Positions 1 through 8,161 of a stretch of 64,000 nucleotides of DNA are shown here, in pieces. The first letter of the stretch is position 1. Each line of letters starts with the position of its first letter. The DNA comes from Candidatus Nanoarchaeia archaeon (GTDB lineage Archaea > Nanobdellota > Nanobdellia > SCGC-AAA011-G17 > JACPNG01): NCBI GenBank assembly GCA_028714375.1, contig JAQTMK010000003.1, positions 16,721-80,720 of the forward strand. The letters run 5' to 3'. The notes under the pieces were generated by a model, which saw nothing but the letters and a program-made list of their open reading frames with translations, was not told where the DNA came from and searched no databases. The translations under genes were made by a program, and so were the position numbers.

Positions 1-229
1 TTTGTTCAAGTTTCTCAGGGAGATTAACAATAGAGATTGCTTCAAAAGGACATCTTTTTGGACATATCCCGCATCCAGTACATAATTTCTCGTCTATTTG
101 GGGTTTCTTGTCTTCTTGTTTTGTTATACATTCTTTTCCGGTCCTGTTTATTGGACATAAATTAAAACAAAGCCAGTTGCATTTCTCTGAATTGCATTTT
201 TCCTTTTTAATTACAGCTACTCTTACCAT
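1..229 (-). CDS. ABC ATPase Rli1/ABCE1, N-terminal part (runs off window)
   Basis: Only the first 76 residues are in the window. Two ferredoxin-like [4Fe-4S] clusters are visible, with Cys at about 12, 17, 21, 25 and then 50, 53, 56, 60, and the start MVRVAVIKKEKC is typical of archaeal Rli1. In the family the Fe-S domain precedes two ABC ATPase domains and the protein splits ribosomes during recycling. The ATPase domains lie outside the window, so completeness cannot be judged. The assignment rests on the spacing and order of the eight cysteines and the N-terminal wording, which are distinctive. Confidence 0.85.
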   Translation of the reverse strand, partial: MVRVAVIKKEKCNSEKCNWLCFNLCPINRTGKECITKQEDKKPQIDEKLCTGCGICPKRCPFEAISIVNLPEKLEQ

Positions 230-302
230 TATATTAGGTATCAATTAAATCTTTAATAAACTTTTGGTAAACTTTATAATGTTTAGATTATAGGAATATT
301 CT

Positions 303-440
303 ATGAAATGTGCAGTCTGTAATGAAAAAATAGAGCAAACTTTTTTGGAAAAAATAAAAGGAACTTTTGTAAAGAAAAAACCAGTATGTAATGCCTGTCA
401 AAAAAAATATTCCAAAGAGGAAATACTTAAAAAAATTTAA
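303..440 (+). CDS. small zinc-ribbon-like protein, 45 aa
   Basis: A 45-residue ORF with two Cys pairs (CAVC near the N-terminus and CNAC near residue 30), separated by a basic stretch; the pairs could form a single zinc site. It ends one base before a tRNA-Thr gene. An AT-rich TATA-like stretch lies about 25 nt upstream, consistent with a leaderless mRNA. Function is unknown. Small four-cysteine proteins of this kind are common in DPANN genomes, but I cannot name the family. Confidence 0.6.
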   Translation: MKCAVCNEKIEQTFLEKIKGTFVKKKPVCNACQKKYSKEEILKKI

Positions 441-441
441 T

Positions 442-513
442 GCCCTTGTAGCTCAGTGGTAGAGCAGCTGATTCGTAATCAGAAGATCGCAGGTTCAATC
501 CCTGCCGAGGGCT
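442..513 (+). tRNA. tRNA-Thr(CGU)
   Basis: The acceptor stem GCCCTTG/CGAGGGC pairs over 7 bp with one G-U pair. The T arm carries GGTTCAATCC and the D arm GCTCAGTGGTAGAGC. The anticodon loop TTCGTAA gives anticodon CGU. Discriminator T73 fits archaeal threonine tRNAs. The base pair at the top of the anticodon stem (G-A) is mismatched. No intron. Confidence 0.93.
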
Positions 514-538
514 TAAAAAATAAAAAAATAGAAGAAAT

Positions 539-676
539 TTATTTTTTCTTCTTTGCTTTTTTCTTGGTTCCACCTCTTTTCATATTAGCCTCGTAAACTG
601 CTAGTGGACTACCTTTTAAGAAGTAAAGCTTCCCTGACTCTCTTTTAAGATGAGTCTTAAGTAATAGCTTTGCCAT
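539..676 (-). CDS. small basic conserved-looking protein, 45 aa
   Basis: A 45-residue protein with core GKLYFLKGSPLAVYEANM and a C-terminal tail of Gly-Gly followed by almost only Lys. It is preceded by a strong Shine-Dalgarno site (GGAGGTGA, about 6 nt before ATG), which supports the start. The Lys tail suggests binding to nucleic acid or ribosome, but that is inference. I do not recognise a named family. It lies alone on the minus strand between two tRNA genes. Confidence 0.65.
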   Translation of the reverse strand: MAKLLLKTHLKRESGKLYFLKGSPLAVYEANMKRGGTKKKAKKKK

Positions 677-835
677 CACCTTCACCTCCCTGTTTAAAAT
701 GATATAAGAATATAATTAAAAAACAAGTATATAAATGCTTCTATAATTCTCTCTCGGAGAAATTGTTTAATGGGAATTCTTTTAGTTCTAATAATAAAAA
801 CATTTATAAAGAAAATATCTGCTTTTTCAGGTTAT

Positions 836-920
836 GAGGGGGTGCCAGAGCCTGGAAAATGGGCAGGACTTAAGATCCTGTGACTTAGTGTCTACGCGGG
901 TTCAAATCCCGTCCCCCTCA
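836..920 (+). tRNA. tRNA-Leu(UAA)
   Basis: Class II tRNA of 85 nt. The acceptor stem GAGGGGG/CCCCCTC has discriminator A. The anticodon stem CAGGA/TCCTG holds loop CTTAAGA (anticodon UAA), and there is a long variable arm. A TATA-like CATTTATAAA lies about 30 nt upstream (801-810). It is 6 nt from the next tRNA, so the two may be co-transcribed. Confidence 0.94.
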
Positions 921-926
921 GTCTCT

Positions 927-1000
927 GCTTCCGTGGCTCAGCCTGGTAGAGCACGTCCTTGGTAAGGACGGGGTCCCGAGTTCAAATCTCGGCGGAAGCT
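927..1000 (+). tRNA. tRNA-Thr(GGU)
   Basis: The acceptor stem GCTTCCG/CGGAAGC has discriminator T. The anticodon stem CGTCC/GGACG holds loop TTGGTAA (anticodon GGU). The D and T arms are standard and there is no intron. A decayed copy of its 3' end recurs about 750 nt downstream at 1741-1762. Confidence 0.94.
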
Positions 1001-1046
1001 TATTTTTAATCACATAAATTCTTTTAAAATTAAATAAAATACTAAC

Positions 1047-1685
1047 ATGATGAATATAATCTTTCTTGGTGCACCCGGATCTGGGAAAGGAACAGTATCC
1101 CAAATAGCAGCCAGAGAATATAATCTACAAATCCTTTCAACAGGAGAAATTCTAAAAAATATGGCTCATGAAAACCATCCTCTCGGGTTAAGAGCAAGAG
1201 ATGAATACTGGGGAAAAGGATTCTTAGTACCAGATGAAATAATGCTCCCCCTATTAGAAGAAGAAATATCTAAAACAATTTATCAAAAAGGATTAATCTT
1301 AGACGGATTTCCAAGAACAATCCCTCAAGCAGAAAAACTTGAAGAAATAATAAAAATCGATCCGGTAATTAATCTTCTATGCAGTGAAGAACTTATCACA
1401 AAGAGAATATTGGCGAGAATGCAATGCAAAAAGTGTAATAAACCATATGGACTCAACCCAAGACCTCCAGAAAATAGAATTTGCCGTTGTGGTGGAGAGA
1501 TATACCAAAGAGTTGATGATACTGAAGAAACAATCAAAAGAAGATTAAATGAATACGAAAATAAAACTTTACCTCTAATAAAATTCTACAAAGAAAGAAT
1601 CATAACAGTTGATCAAGATGAAAAAACAACTCCTGAAAGCTGTTTTGATGATGTAAAAAAAGCATTGGATTCTTATTTAAGTTAA
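1047..1685 (+). CDS. adk: adenylate kinase with zinc LID
   Basis: Adenylate kinase, ATP + AMP = 2 ADP, cytosolic. P-loop GAPGSGKGT at residues 8-16, the nucleotide-monophosphate-binding DGFPR at 86-90 and a LID carrying Cys 127, 130, 146 and 148 (CKKC...CRC), as in zinc-bearing long-form Adks; the last pair is spaced by only one residue. The length (212 aa) is normal for the long form. ATG 1047 and ATG 1050 are adjacent and either could start. It follows the tRNA-Thr gene directly. A second, more divergent Adk paralogue lies 560 bp downstream, so one of the two may have a specialised substrate or role. Confidence 0.9.
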   Translation: MMNIIFLGAPGSGKGTVSQIAAREYNLQILSTGEILKNMAHENHPLGLRARDEYWGKGFLVPDEIMLPLLEEEISKTIYQKGLILDGFPRTIPQAEKLEEIIKIDPVINLLCSEELITKRILARMQCKKCNKPYGLNPRPPENRICRCGGEIYQRVDDTEETIKRRLNEYENKTLPLIKFYKERIITVDQDEKTTPESCFDDVKKALDSYLS

Positions 1686-1740
1686 ATTGATAGATTATAT
1701 CAAATAAATAGTACCCTAAAAGCAGTAGATTCTAACTTGA

Positions 1741-1762
1741 GGGTTTAAGCACGGCGGAAGCT
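1741..1762 (+). repeat. decayed copy of the tRNA-Thr(GGU) 3' end
   Basis: The sequence ends with CGGCGGAAGCT, identical to the last 11 bases of the tRNA-Thr gene ending at 1000, and the preceding bases resemble its T arm with substitutions. No complete tRNA can be folded here. It could be a tRNA-gene remnant or one side of an old integration that brought in the intervening adk gene. Eleven identical bases are suggestive only. Confidence 0.4.
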
Positions 1763-1796
1763 GACTTTACTTATGAGTAGCAACAAAACAGAAAGA

Positions 1797-1806
1797 TTTA
1801 TAAATA
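1797..1806 (+). promoter_or_regulatory. TATA box for the 1826 gene
   Basis: ATTTATAAAT is centred about 25 nt before the ATG at 1826, which implies a nearly leaderless transcript. The same spacing recurs before many genes in the window (for example 44053-44060 before 44082). Confidence 0.6.
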
Positions 1807-1825
1807 ATTATCTTTCATAAATTTG

Positions 1826-2176
1826 ATGAAAGTTAAACCCACAATTAAGATCGATATTTATGAAAAAACAGAATTCTTTCATAATTGGGGCTATACACTA
1901 AGATCAACAAATGAATTACTTTTATCTGTTTATGGTTCAGTAATAGAGGGGGTATGTGGAGGAAAAAAATGGAACCCCTTTCTTCAGAGTTGCACCAGAG
2001 TAAATGATATGAACTGTGAAGGGTTCCGTTATTATGAGATGCTTTTTATGAAGGATCTTAAAAGAGAAGATCTAGTGGGTCTCTTAAAATCCATTGAAGA
2101 ACAAGCACAAGGATCTGCAAAATACCATAAAATAGATCATAATATCCAAAGAGATTACTTGAATCATCCTTGTTGA
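1826..2176 (+). CDS. uncharacterised protein, 116 aa
   Basis: A soluble protein of 116 residues with several aromatic residues and Cys scattered without a clear metal-binding pattern (EGVCGGKKW, LQSCTRVNDMNC, C-terminal HPC). The ATG at 1826 is preferred over an in-frame TTG just upstream because the TATA box sits 25 nt before it. No family is recognised and no transmembrane segment is seen. It lies between the two adenylate kinase genes on the same strand, with its own promoter. Confidence 0.6.
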   Translation: MKVKPTIKIDIYEKTEFFHNWGYTLRSTNELLLSVYGSVIEGVCGGKKWNPFLQSCTRVNDMNCEGFRYYEMLFMKDLKREDLVGLLKSIEEQAQGSAKYHKIDHNIQRDYLNHPC

Positions 2177-2244
2177 GATGGTTTAACCAAAACCAATTCT
2201 TTTTTAAGTTAAATTTATATATTATACAAAATACTTAATTTTCA

Positions 2245-2868
2245 ATGAAATTATCAATCATAGGTCCGGCAGGATCTGGAAAAGGGGTGCAGGCAGAACT
2301 TCTCTCAAAAAAATATAAATTAAAAATAATTGCAGCAGGGGAATTATTAAGGCACGAAGAAAAAAAGAAAACAAAAATAGGAAAAATAATTTCTAAATTC
2401 GTTGACAAGGGAAACCTAGTTCCAAATAAAATAATAGAAAATCTAATCAAAAAAAGACTCCCAAAAAATAATTTCTTAATAGACGGATTTCCAAGAGATT
2501 TACCAGAAGCAAAATGGTTGGAAAAATTAAGCCCATTAGATTTAGTCATTCATCTAGATACAAGAAAACAGGTTGTTCTTAAAAGACTGAGCAATAGAAG
2601 AGTTTGCCCAAGATGTCATGAAATATATCATTTGATAAATAAAAAACCAAAGAAAGCAGGAATATGCGACAAATGTAAATCAAAACTTATACAAAGGATT
2701 GATGACAAACCAAAATTTATTAAAAAAAGATTGGAGGTTTACAAGAAAGAAACAATCCCGGTAGTAAGATTTTTTGAAAAAAAACAAAAACTGGTTCACG
2801 TTGATGGAAACAAATCAGTAAAAAATGTGTTTAATCAGATAAATAAAATATTGAAAAATGAACAATAA
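2245..2868 (+). CDS. second adenylate kinase paralogue
   Basis: A 207-residue adenylate kinase-like protein: P-loop GPAGSGKGV at 7-15, DGFPRDLPEA near 80-89, and a four-Cys LID (CPRC at 121-124, CDKC at 141-144). The usual Thr after GKG in the P-loop is Val, and the first proline position differs from the upstream Adk. It is therefore a diverged nucleoside monophosphate kinase that may prefer another substrate. Its end overlaps the first pilin-like gene by 11 nt, so the pilus locus may be read from this promoter (TATA-like TTTATATATTA around 2213-2223). Confidence 0.82.
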   Translation: MKLSIIGPAGSGKGVQAELLSKKYKLKIIAAGELLRHEEKKKTKIGKIISKFVDKGNLVPNKIIENLIKKRLPKNNFLIDGFPRDLPEAKWLEKLSPLDLVIHLDTRKQVVLKRLSNRRVCPRCHEIYHLINKKPKKAGICDKCKSKLIQRIDDKPKFIKKRLEVYKKETIPVVRFFEKKQKLVHVDGNKSVKNVFNQINKILKNEQ

Positions 2869-3526
2869 AGGTCAGATATATATTTTGGCAGTAATTATCC
2901 TAGCATTGATTCTAGTTGGGGTCTCTTCAATAGTAAACAAGGCAGAACAGGAAAAAATAGAAGGTGAATTTGAAAAACTATCTACAAACTATGACGAAGA
3001 AAGTGCAAGATTTGTTAATTCATTGATATATGGAGAAGATCCTGAGATGGTTGAAAAATTCAAGGGATTTACTTCGTTTTACAGTTCATATGCAAAATCG
3101 CAGAATCCAGGATTTGGTTTAATTTATGCATTCAGTTATAAGGAAGATTCTTCAAACAAGATTAACATTGGAAATTTCCTAGATGAATCAGTTTATCTAG
3201 AAGACCCAAACCTTGGAGAAATCCCAGGATGTTACGATAAAGTATCAGCAACATTGGATTTTGATGGAATATCTTTTGCTTCCTATCCAAACCGGGAAGA
3301 GATTGAAGCCTGCAACAAAGTCATTGATTACCAAAGTGCAATCTGGATAAGAATTGGCGAAGATTTATATTCATTCGAAGTTATAGCAGGTCAGCCGCAA
3401 TTAATTGTCGTATCAAGATTTGAAAAAGATGAGCAAAGAAAAGTTTTTATAGGTGGAAGTGGTTTTAAAACAGAAGGAAAAGATACATTCTGTGTATCTC
3501 GTCCAAACAATCCTTTATGCATATGA
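2858..3526 (+). CDS. type IV pilin-like secreted protein
   Basis: A short N-terminus ending in Lys-Gly-Gln is followed by a hydrophobic helix (residues 7-24), the layout of an archaeal class III (prepilin) signal peptide cut by a FlaK/PibD-like peptidase. The rest is a soluble extracellular domain with several Cys that could form disulfides. 222 aa. It overlaps the second Adk upstream and the next pilin-like gene downstream (ATGA). Pilins diverge fast, so the call rests on the signal peptide and the surrounding pilus locus. Confidence 0.65.
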   Translation: MNNKGQIYILAVIILALILVGVSSIVNKAEQEKIEGEFEKLSTNYDEESARFVNSLIYGEDPEMVEKFKGFTSFYSSYAKSQNPGFGLIYAFSYKEDSSNKINIGNFLDESVYLEDPNLGEIPGCYDKVSATLDFDGISFASYPNREEIEACNKVIDYQSAIWIRIGEDLYSFEVIAGQPQLIVVSRFEKDEQRKVFIGGSGFKTEGKDTFCVSRPNNPLCI

Positions 3527-3972
3527 AACAAAAAAGAGGTGCGAGTGATGTCATTGGATGGGTTTTACTAATCGGATTTTCTATAGCTTTGGCAGCAGGG
3601 GTTTTTACCTGGATAAAAGGTCAGACAACAGAAATGACAGAATCAACTGTCAATTATGTCGAGGGTGAAATGACCTGCGAAGATGTTGCAATAAACATCA
3701 AACCAGAAATATCCTGCAGTCAGATAATAGTTTCTAATAAAGGGAAATTCACAGTGGATGCAATAAGAGTTATTTTATATCCTGCTTCAGGAGATCCAAC
3801 TTCAGAATTAATCACAGAGAAGGAGAATAATAATCTTCCATTAAAACCAATGGCAGACCCAATCACATTGGATTTAACTCCAAGTGTAAAAATAGAAGTA
3901 ACTCCTGTAATAAAAGTTGATGATAATTACAATGGTTGCTCAACAAAGAAAGAGGTAATAACATGTCCATAA
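3523..3972 (+). CDS. archaeal type IV pilin-like protein
   Basis: Starts MKQKRGASDVIGWVLLIGF, a class III signal peptide with processing site after Arg-Gly followed by a hydrophobic helix. The mature domain is about 125 residues with four Cys. ATG 3523 overlaps the previous stop (ATGA), favouring it over the in-frame ATG at 3517. Family knowledge: archaeal pilin N-terminal domain proteins assemble through this helix. It is the second of a run of five pilin-like genes, probably translationally coupled. Confidence 0.78.
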   Translation: MKQKRGASDVIGWVLLIGFSIALAAGVFTWIKGQTTEMTESTVNYVEGEMTCEDVAINIKPEISCSQIIVSNKGKFTVDAIRVILYPASGDPTSELITEKENNNLPLKPMADPITLDLTPSVKIEVTPVIKVDDNYNGCSTKKEVITCP

Positions 3973-4421
3973 ATAAAAAAGGAATCTCTCCTTTGATTGC
4001 AACAATCTTATTGGTTGGTTTTGCTATTGCAGTTTTGGCTATTGCATTTTTGTGGGCACGTGGTTATATCGAGGAAAAAGCAGCCAAAGAAGGAAAGCTG
4101 GCAGAAAAACAGTTTGAATGCGAAGATATTGAATTCACAATAACTTCCATCCAGGTAACAGGTTCTAGTGTTAGAGTTGCATTGAAAAACTTAAAAGACA
4201 AAAATATAGATAAACTTACATTCAGAATCGAAGGTGATTCAAAATCTGATTTAAGAAATGAATATGTTTCATTGGAAGGTTTGGAAGTAAAACCATATGA
4301 AGTTGAATTTGATTCATCAAAAATAAACGATCCAACAAAAGTAAGCGTAATTCCATGGATTAATGTTGCTCCAGGATATTACTTACCTTGCTCAAATAAA
4401 TTCAAGACCGCACTAGTCTAG
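3963..4421 (+). CDS. archaeal type IV pilin
   Basis: MSINKKGISPLIATILLVGF is the classic archaeal pilin N-terminus (KKG, then Ile-Ser-Pro-Leu-Ile-Ala-Thr and a hydrophobic helix). The mature domain is about 130 residues with a predicted beta-rich fold and two Cys. The start at 3963 is chosen over the upstream in-frame ATG because it follows an AGAGGT ribosome site and gives the canonical signal peptide. It overlaps the previous gene by 10 nt. Confidence 0.88.
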   Translation: MSINKKGISPLIATILLVGFAIAVLAIAFLWARGYIEEKAAKEGKLAEKQFECEDIEFTITSIQVTGSSVRVALKNLKDKNIDKLTFRIEGDSKSDLRNEYVSLEGLEVKPYEVEFDSSKINDPTKVSVIPWINVAPGYYLPCSNKFKTALV

Positions 4422-4469
4422 AAAGGTTTAAATAAAAAATAATATTCATTAATAAAAGAGGTGAACTAA

Positions 4470-4964
4470 ATGAGATTAAATAAAAAAGGGATTTCTCCTT
4501 TAATTGCTACTGTCCTTATAATTGGATTTACAGTTGCTTTGGCAGCAATAATAATGACTTGGGGGCAGAGTTTTACAAAAAACATACAGGAACAGACTGA
4601 AGAAACTGCAAACACTCAACTAACCTGCACTCGAGATGTAGAATTTAAAGTTGATAAGGTTTGTTTAGAGGGTGGGACTACTTATAAAATTTATATAAGC
4701 AATCTAAAAGAAAAGAAAATAGAAAAATTACAATTAAGATTTTATCAAAGTGATGAACTTGTTAAAGTTATAAAAGATCAGTTTGCAACAGGAATAGATT
4801 CATTTGGATTTGAAACAAAAAGTGTAGATGCGACTATCACCGATGTCAAAAAGGTAGATGCAATTGCTACAATAAGGGTAGAAGGAATAGATATAACTTG
4901 CCCTGCATATATAGCAAGTAAGGGAAGTGTAGATGATCCTGCCTTTGGAGCTTGCTCTCCCTAA
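4470..4964 (+). CDS. archaeal type IV pilin
   Basis: Signal peptide MRLNKKGISPLIATVLIIGF, nearly identical in its first 20 residues to the preceding pilin, then a diverged mature domain of about 145 residues with Cys pairs. A strong ribosome site AGAGGTGA lies before the ATG. A TATA-like stretch around 4426-4445 could give this gene its own promoter. The two pilins look like an old duplication and could be major and minor subunits of one filament. Confidence 0.88.
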   Translation: MRLNKKGISPLIATVLIIGFTVALAAIIMTWGQSFTKNIQEQTEETANTQLTCTRDVEFKVDKVCLEGGTTYKIYISNLKEKKIEKLQLRFYQSDELVKVIKDQFATGIDSFGFETKSVDATITDVKKVDAIATIRVEGIDITCPAYIASKGSVDDPAFGACSP

Positions 4965-4981
4965 CTTTTTTATTTTTTAAA

Positions 4982-5521
4982 ATGAGAAGAAACAAAAAGG
5001 GTGCAGCAATCTGGGTATCAGCAGTTCTGTATATGGCACTGGGTTTGGTAGCCATAACTCTGGTTTTATCTGCTGCAGTTCCTTTGATAAATAAAATAAG
5101 AGATAAGAACACGTTCATACAGACAAAAGAATTATTTTTCCAGATGGATGAAAATGTTAAAAAAGTAGCTTCAGAAGGTCCTGGTTCAAGAAGAGTTTTA
5201 AGTCCTTTGGAAGTCAGCAAGGGAAATCTTACAATAGATACTACAAATGAGAAGATTCTCTGGAGTCTGACTACCAATAACAAGATGATGGAGCCGGATA
5301 TTGTTTTTAGGGAAGGTCCTGTCAATATGGAATTAAAACAAAGCATTATCGAAGATGAATATGTTATCAATCTTGAATTAAATTACACCGGATTTACAGA
5401 TTTGGAATTTAGCGAAAATATTCAGTACGGAAATCCATTTATTGGAACTTATTCTATGACAATTGAGCACGGAGGATTTAATGATGAAGATCTTCCAATT
5501 GTAAGTATAAATATGATATAA
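4982..5521 (+). CDS. pilin-like protein with class III-type signal
   Basis: MRRNKKGAAIWVSAVLYMALG shows the KKG processing site and a following hydrophobic helix, but Ala-Ala-Ile-Trp replaces the Ile-Ser-Pro-Leu of the two upstream pilins. The mature domain is about 165 residues and Cys-free. The ATG at 4982 gives this signal; an upstream in-frame start would add a non-typical leader. It is the last of the pilin run and converges on a terminator hairpin at 5541-5565. It may be a minor or tip pilin. Confidence 0.75.
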   Translation: MRRNKKGAAIWVSAVLYMALGLVAITLVLSAAVPLINKIRDKNTFIQTKELFFQMDENVKKVASEGPGSRRVLSPLEVSKGNLTIDTTNEKILWSLTTNNKMMEPDIVFREGPVNMELKQSIIEDEYVINLELNYTGFTDLEFSENIQYGNPFIGTYSMTIEHGGFNDEDLPIVSINMI

Positions 5522-5540
5522 GTATATACTTTATTTATTT

Positions 5541-5565
5541 AAAAAAGGCAAGGGAAACCCTCGCC
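5541..5565 (-). terminator. hairpin + U-tract terminator
   Basis: On the minus strand GGCGAGGG-TTT-CCCTTGCC forms an 8-bp stem with one G-U pair, followed by six T, then AAATAAATAAAGTATATAC. It ends the 5594-6028 gene. A T-run on the plus side (5573-5579) could also let it act for the pilin operon. One of five modules with the same arrangement. Confidence 0.75.
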
Positions 5566-5593
5566 TATTAAATTTTTTTGTCCTTAATGCTAG

Positions 5594-6028
5594 TCAACCA
5601 AGCACATATTTAATGAACGCGAGTACTCCTACTGCAGATATAATCATTAACATAACGAGCCCACTCCCTCCCCCCATGAATTCTTGAATTCCTGCAACAG
5701 ACTCTAGCAAAGAAGAATCAAAAATAAGCATACAAACAGAAGCTGCTAAGAGTAATAAAAAAAATCCAAGAAAGACCACCACTACTATAATCATAAGACC
5801 TTCAAACCAAATAGGAATAGCATGATAGAGGTTGGGACATAAAGGATAATCGGTTACCGCAACAAGAACAAACATTGAAACAAAACACATAACTGTTGCA
5901 GATGCGAGAAAAATAGACCTTCGAAAAAACTCCCAAAATTTTATCTCCGGAACAAGTTTAATTTTTAAAAATCTTTCTTTCATAATTTTTCTCACTTTCC
6001 GAGGTTTTCCCTTAGTTTTAGAATTCAA
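5594..6028 (-). CDS. small membrane protein, unknown
   Basis: A basic N-terminus (about 35 residues rich in Lys/Arg) is followed by three hydrophobic segments (about residues 38-58, 75-104 and 122-142), so it is an integral membrane protein with a positively charged cytoplasmic end. The start is uncertain: the longest frame begins with TTG at 6028, and an in-frame ATG at 5983 (MKERFLKIKL) gives 129 aa. A TATA box (TTTATAAA, 6102-6109) lies about 75 nt upstream of the TTG. It sits between pilin genes and the anchored hydrolase, but no family link to pili is visible. Confidence 0.55.
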   Translation of the reverse strand: MNSKTKGKPRKVRKIMKERFLKIKLVPEIKFWEFFRRSIFLASATVMCFVSMFVLVAVTDYPLCPNLYHAIPIWFEGLMIIVVVVFLGFFLLLLAASVCMLIFDSSLLESVAGIQEFMGGGSGLVMLMIISAVGVLAFIKYVLG

Positions 6029-6110
6029 AACATAGAACTAACTAAAGGAAATCACCTCATTAAATTTAAAGAGTTTAAACAAAAAAACACTATTATCCAG
6101 ATTTATAAAC

Positions 6111-8057
6111 TTATTCATTCAGTATTTTCTTTAAATAAGTATAGGTTTCAGGATGTTTTTCAGGATCTAATAAATCAGAGTGTAAATCCATTCCTAACAA
6201 ATCAGAACATTCACCAATAACTTCAAAGTTCTTAGAATCTTCTAAAAGAGAATCCTTATATGTAACAATTCCGTCTCCGTCCTGCCATTTCATGTCACAC
6301 CCTCTGCCAGATATTGTATAAGCACTCACATTACTTAACTTAAACGAGTTGAGTATATCCAAGAAATCACTTCCCTCTTTCATCTGGTCACATTCCTTGT
6401 CTTCACCTAAAACCCTACAGAAAGTATAAATCTTGGGGATAATCCCCTGATTGGGAGTTCCAATCAAAACAAGATTGTTAACAGAATCTTCCCCATAAAG
6501 TCTTATATACTCTCTTGAAACAAGTCCTCCCATTGAATGAGCAACAATATTGACTTTGGATTTTCCAGTTCTGTACTTAACCAGCTCAACAATGTCATTT
6601 AGTCTCTTAGCATAAATAGTTATATCATCGCTTTTTCTTGGAATTAAAGTATAAGTTCCGTTATTGTCCAAAACCTCATAATAATATGTGGCTCTTACAG
6701 TAATGGGTCTTCCAGATAACCCCCATTCTCCTTCCTTAAACTTGGAATATTCTAAATAAGGGCTTACAATTCCTGCATTGATATAACCTTCTTCTTCAAG
6801 ATTAGATTGTATTTCGCTAAAGCTGTTTAATGAAGACTCTGGAGAGTTTTTCTTGTTAAATGCGTGTCCATGCAAGAAAATTATAGGGAAATTGCTTGGA
6901 TCATCCTTACAGATCTCATCAGTACAGCAGGGATTACAATCTCCAAAAATGCAGCAGATAGGAGGATTATCACTTAAAACAATTTCAATATCAGATTCTA
7001 TCGTTAAATTTAAGATATCTATCTTGGACTTCTTAGGTTCTGTTATGTTCACATAATAATCTTCTTCAATATAACTCAGATTTAATTCCAAATATTTATT
7101 CTTTAGTAAATCCATCTCATCATACAAAGAACTGTAATTGGTGAAATTATCATTGTTAAATTCATCAATAAATAAGTTTAATTCGTCTACAAAGAAGTAG
7201 CTTTCATTAAGAGTTTTTCCTAAAGTTGAATTATAAGATAAAACCTCATCTAAAAAATCCACAATATTGTTATTTAAAATTAAAATCTCCCCCAAACTTT
7301 TATTTATCTCAGTAAGTTCGTTATCTAAAGTTTCTAATCTTAATTCATAACTCTCATTAAGACTTTCATATAAATTTGTATAATGCTCAATGCCCCATAA
7401 ATAAACAAGGTTGTTAATCTCTAGATTTAAACCGCTAAAATCTTCTTCAACCTTGGTAATGGTTATCTCATCAGAATATATTTTTTCTTTAATACCTTTG
7501 ATTTCATTAAGATTCAAATCTGCTTTTCTTAATTTAGTTAAATATGATTCTAATTCTATTTTTACATTTGGTTTTATTACCTGTTCCTCTTCTGTTAAAT
7601 CATAGTTTAGAGTTATGATACTGTTTTTCAGAACAGTTGCTCCAGAAGTTTGGCAGAAAAGAGATTTTATGTTTTTGCAGCTTACTTTGAAATTATATAT
7701 TCTCTGTCCAGATCCAATCTCTGGAGATTCTAAGATATATTTTCTGCTAAGTTCTTCTTTTGGTTTCAGCATAATTGTATCACTATCTATCGATTTGCCT
7801 CTGCTTAAATCCTCAAACTCATATGAGCATTCAGCAACGCATTTATACAGATTACTTGTCTTAAGAGTAAAATTAACTTCTACAGCCTCTCGATCTTTAA
7901 CATCCAAAGATAAATCTCCAGGTTCTAAGAATAAATTTAAATCAAACCCAGCCAAAAAACTTATTTTAACTAAGATTATAACCAATACAAAAACCAAAAT
8001 TAAAACTCCTAACAACAAGATTAAAGGTTTTAATTTTCTTGGTAAATTATCTAACAT
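6111..8057 (-). CDS. membrane-anchored alpha/beta hydrolase (lipase-like)
   Basis: About 648 residues. An N-terminal transmembrane helix (residues 9-33) is followed by a beta-rich extracellular region, then a long Leu/Asn/Glu-rich, likely coiled-coil stretch (about 150-350), a Cys-rich linker (CCIFGDCNPCC) and a C-terminal alpha/beta hydrolase. The hydrolase shows IIFLHGHAFN (oxyanion region), nucleophile elbow AHSMGG, VLIGTPNQG and candidate Asp and His near the end (DGDGIVTY, DLHSDLL). This resembles PGAP1/class 2 lipase-type enzymes exposed outside the cell. ATG 8057 is preferred over an in-frame TTG at 8069. It lies inside the pilus locus on the opposite strand; the substrate is unknown. 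Confidence 0.75.
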   Translation of the reverse strand: MLDNLPRKLKPLILLLGVLILVFVLVIILVKISFLAGFDLNLFLEPGDLSLDVKDREAVEVNFTLKTSNLYKCVAECSYEFEDLSRGKSIDSDTIMLKPKEELSRKYILESPEIGSGQRIYNFKVSCKNIKSLFCQTSGATVLKNSIITLNYDLTEEEQVIKPNVKIELESYLTKLRKADLNLNEIKGIKEKIYSDEITITKVEEDFSGLNLEINNLVYLWGIEHYTNLYESLNESYELRLETLDNELTEINKSLGEILILNNNIVDFLDEVLSYNSTLGKTLNESYFFVDELNLFIDEFNNDNFTNYSSLYDEMDLLKNKYLELNLSYIEEDYYVNITEPKKSKIDILNLTIESDIEIVLSDNPPICCIFGDCNPCCTDEICKDDPSNFPIIFLHGHAFNKKNSPESSLNSFSEIQSNLEEEGYINAGIVSPYLEYSKFKEGEWGLSGRPITVRATYYYEVLDNNGTYTLIPRKSDDITIYAKRLNDIVELVKYRTGKSKVNIVAHSMGGLVSREYIRLYGEDSVNNLVLIGTPNQGIIPKIYTFCRVLGEDKECDQMKEGSDFLDILNSFKLSNVSAYTISGRGCDMKWQDGDGIVTYKDSLLEDSKNFEVIGECSDLLGMDLHSDLLDPEKHPETYTYLKKILNE

Positions 8058-8161
8058 ACAATAATCCAAATAATATATCTATAAATATTTATTCTTTTAT
8101 ATTTAAGCGAAAACTATTTAAGCCCAGATACAGTCTTTTTAAAAAATAAAGAGGTGAAATA

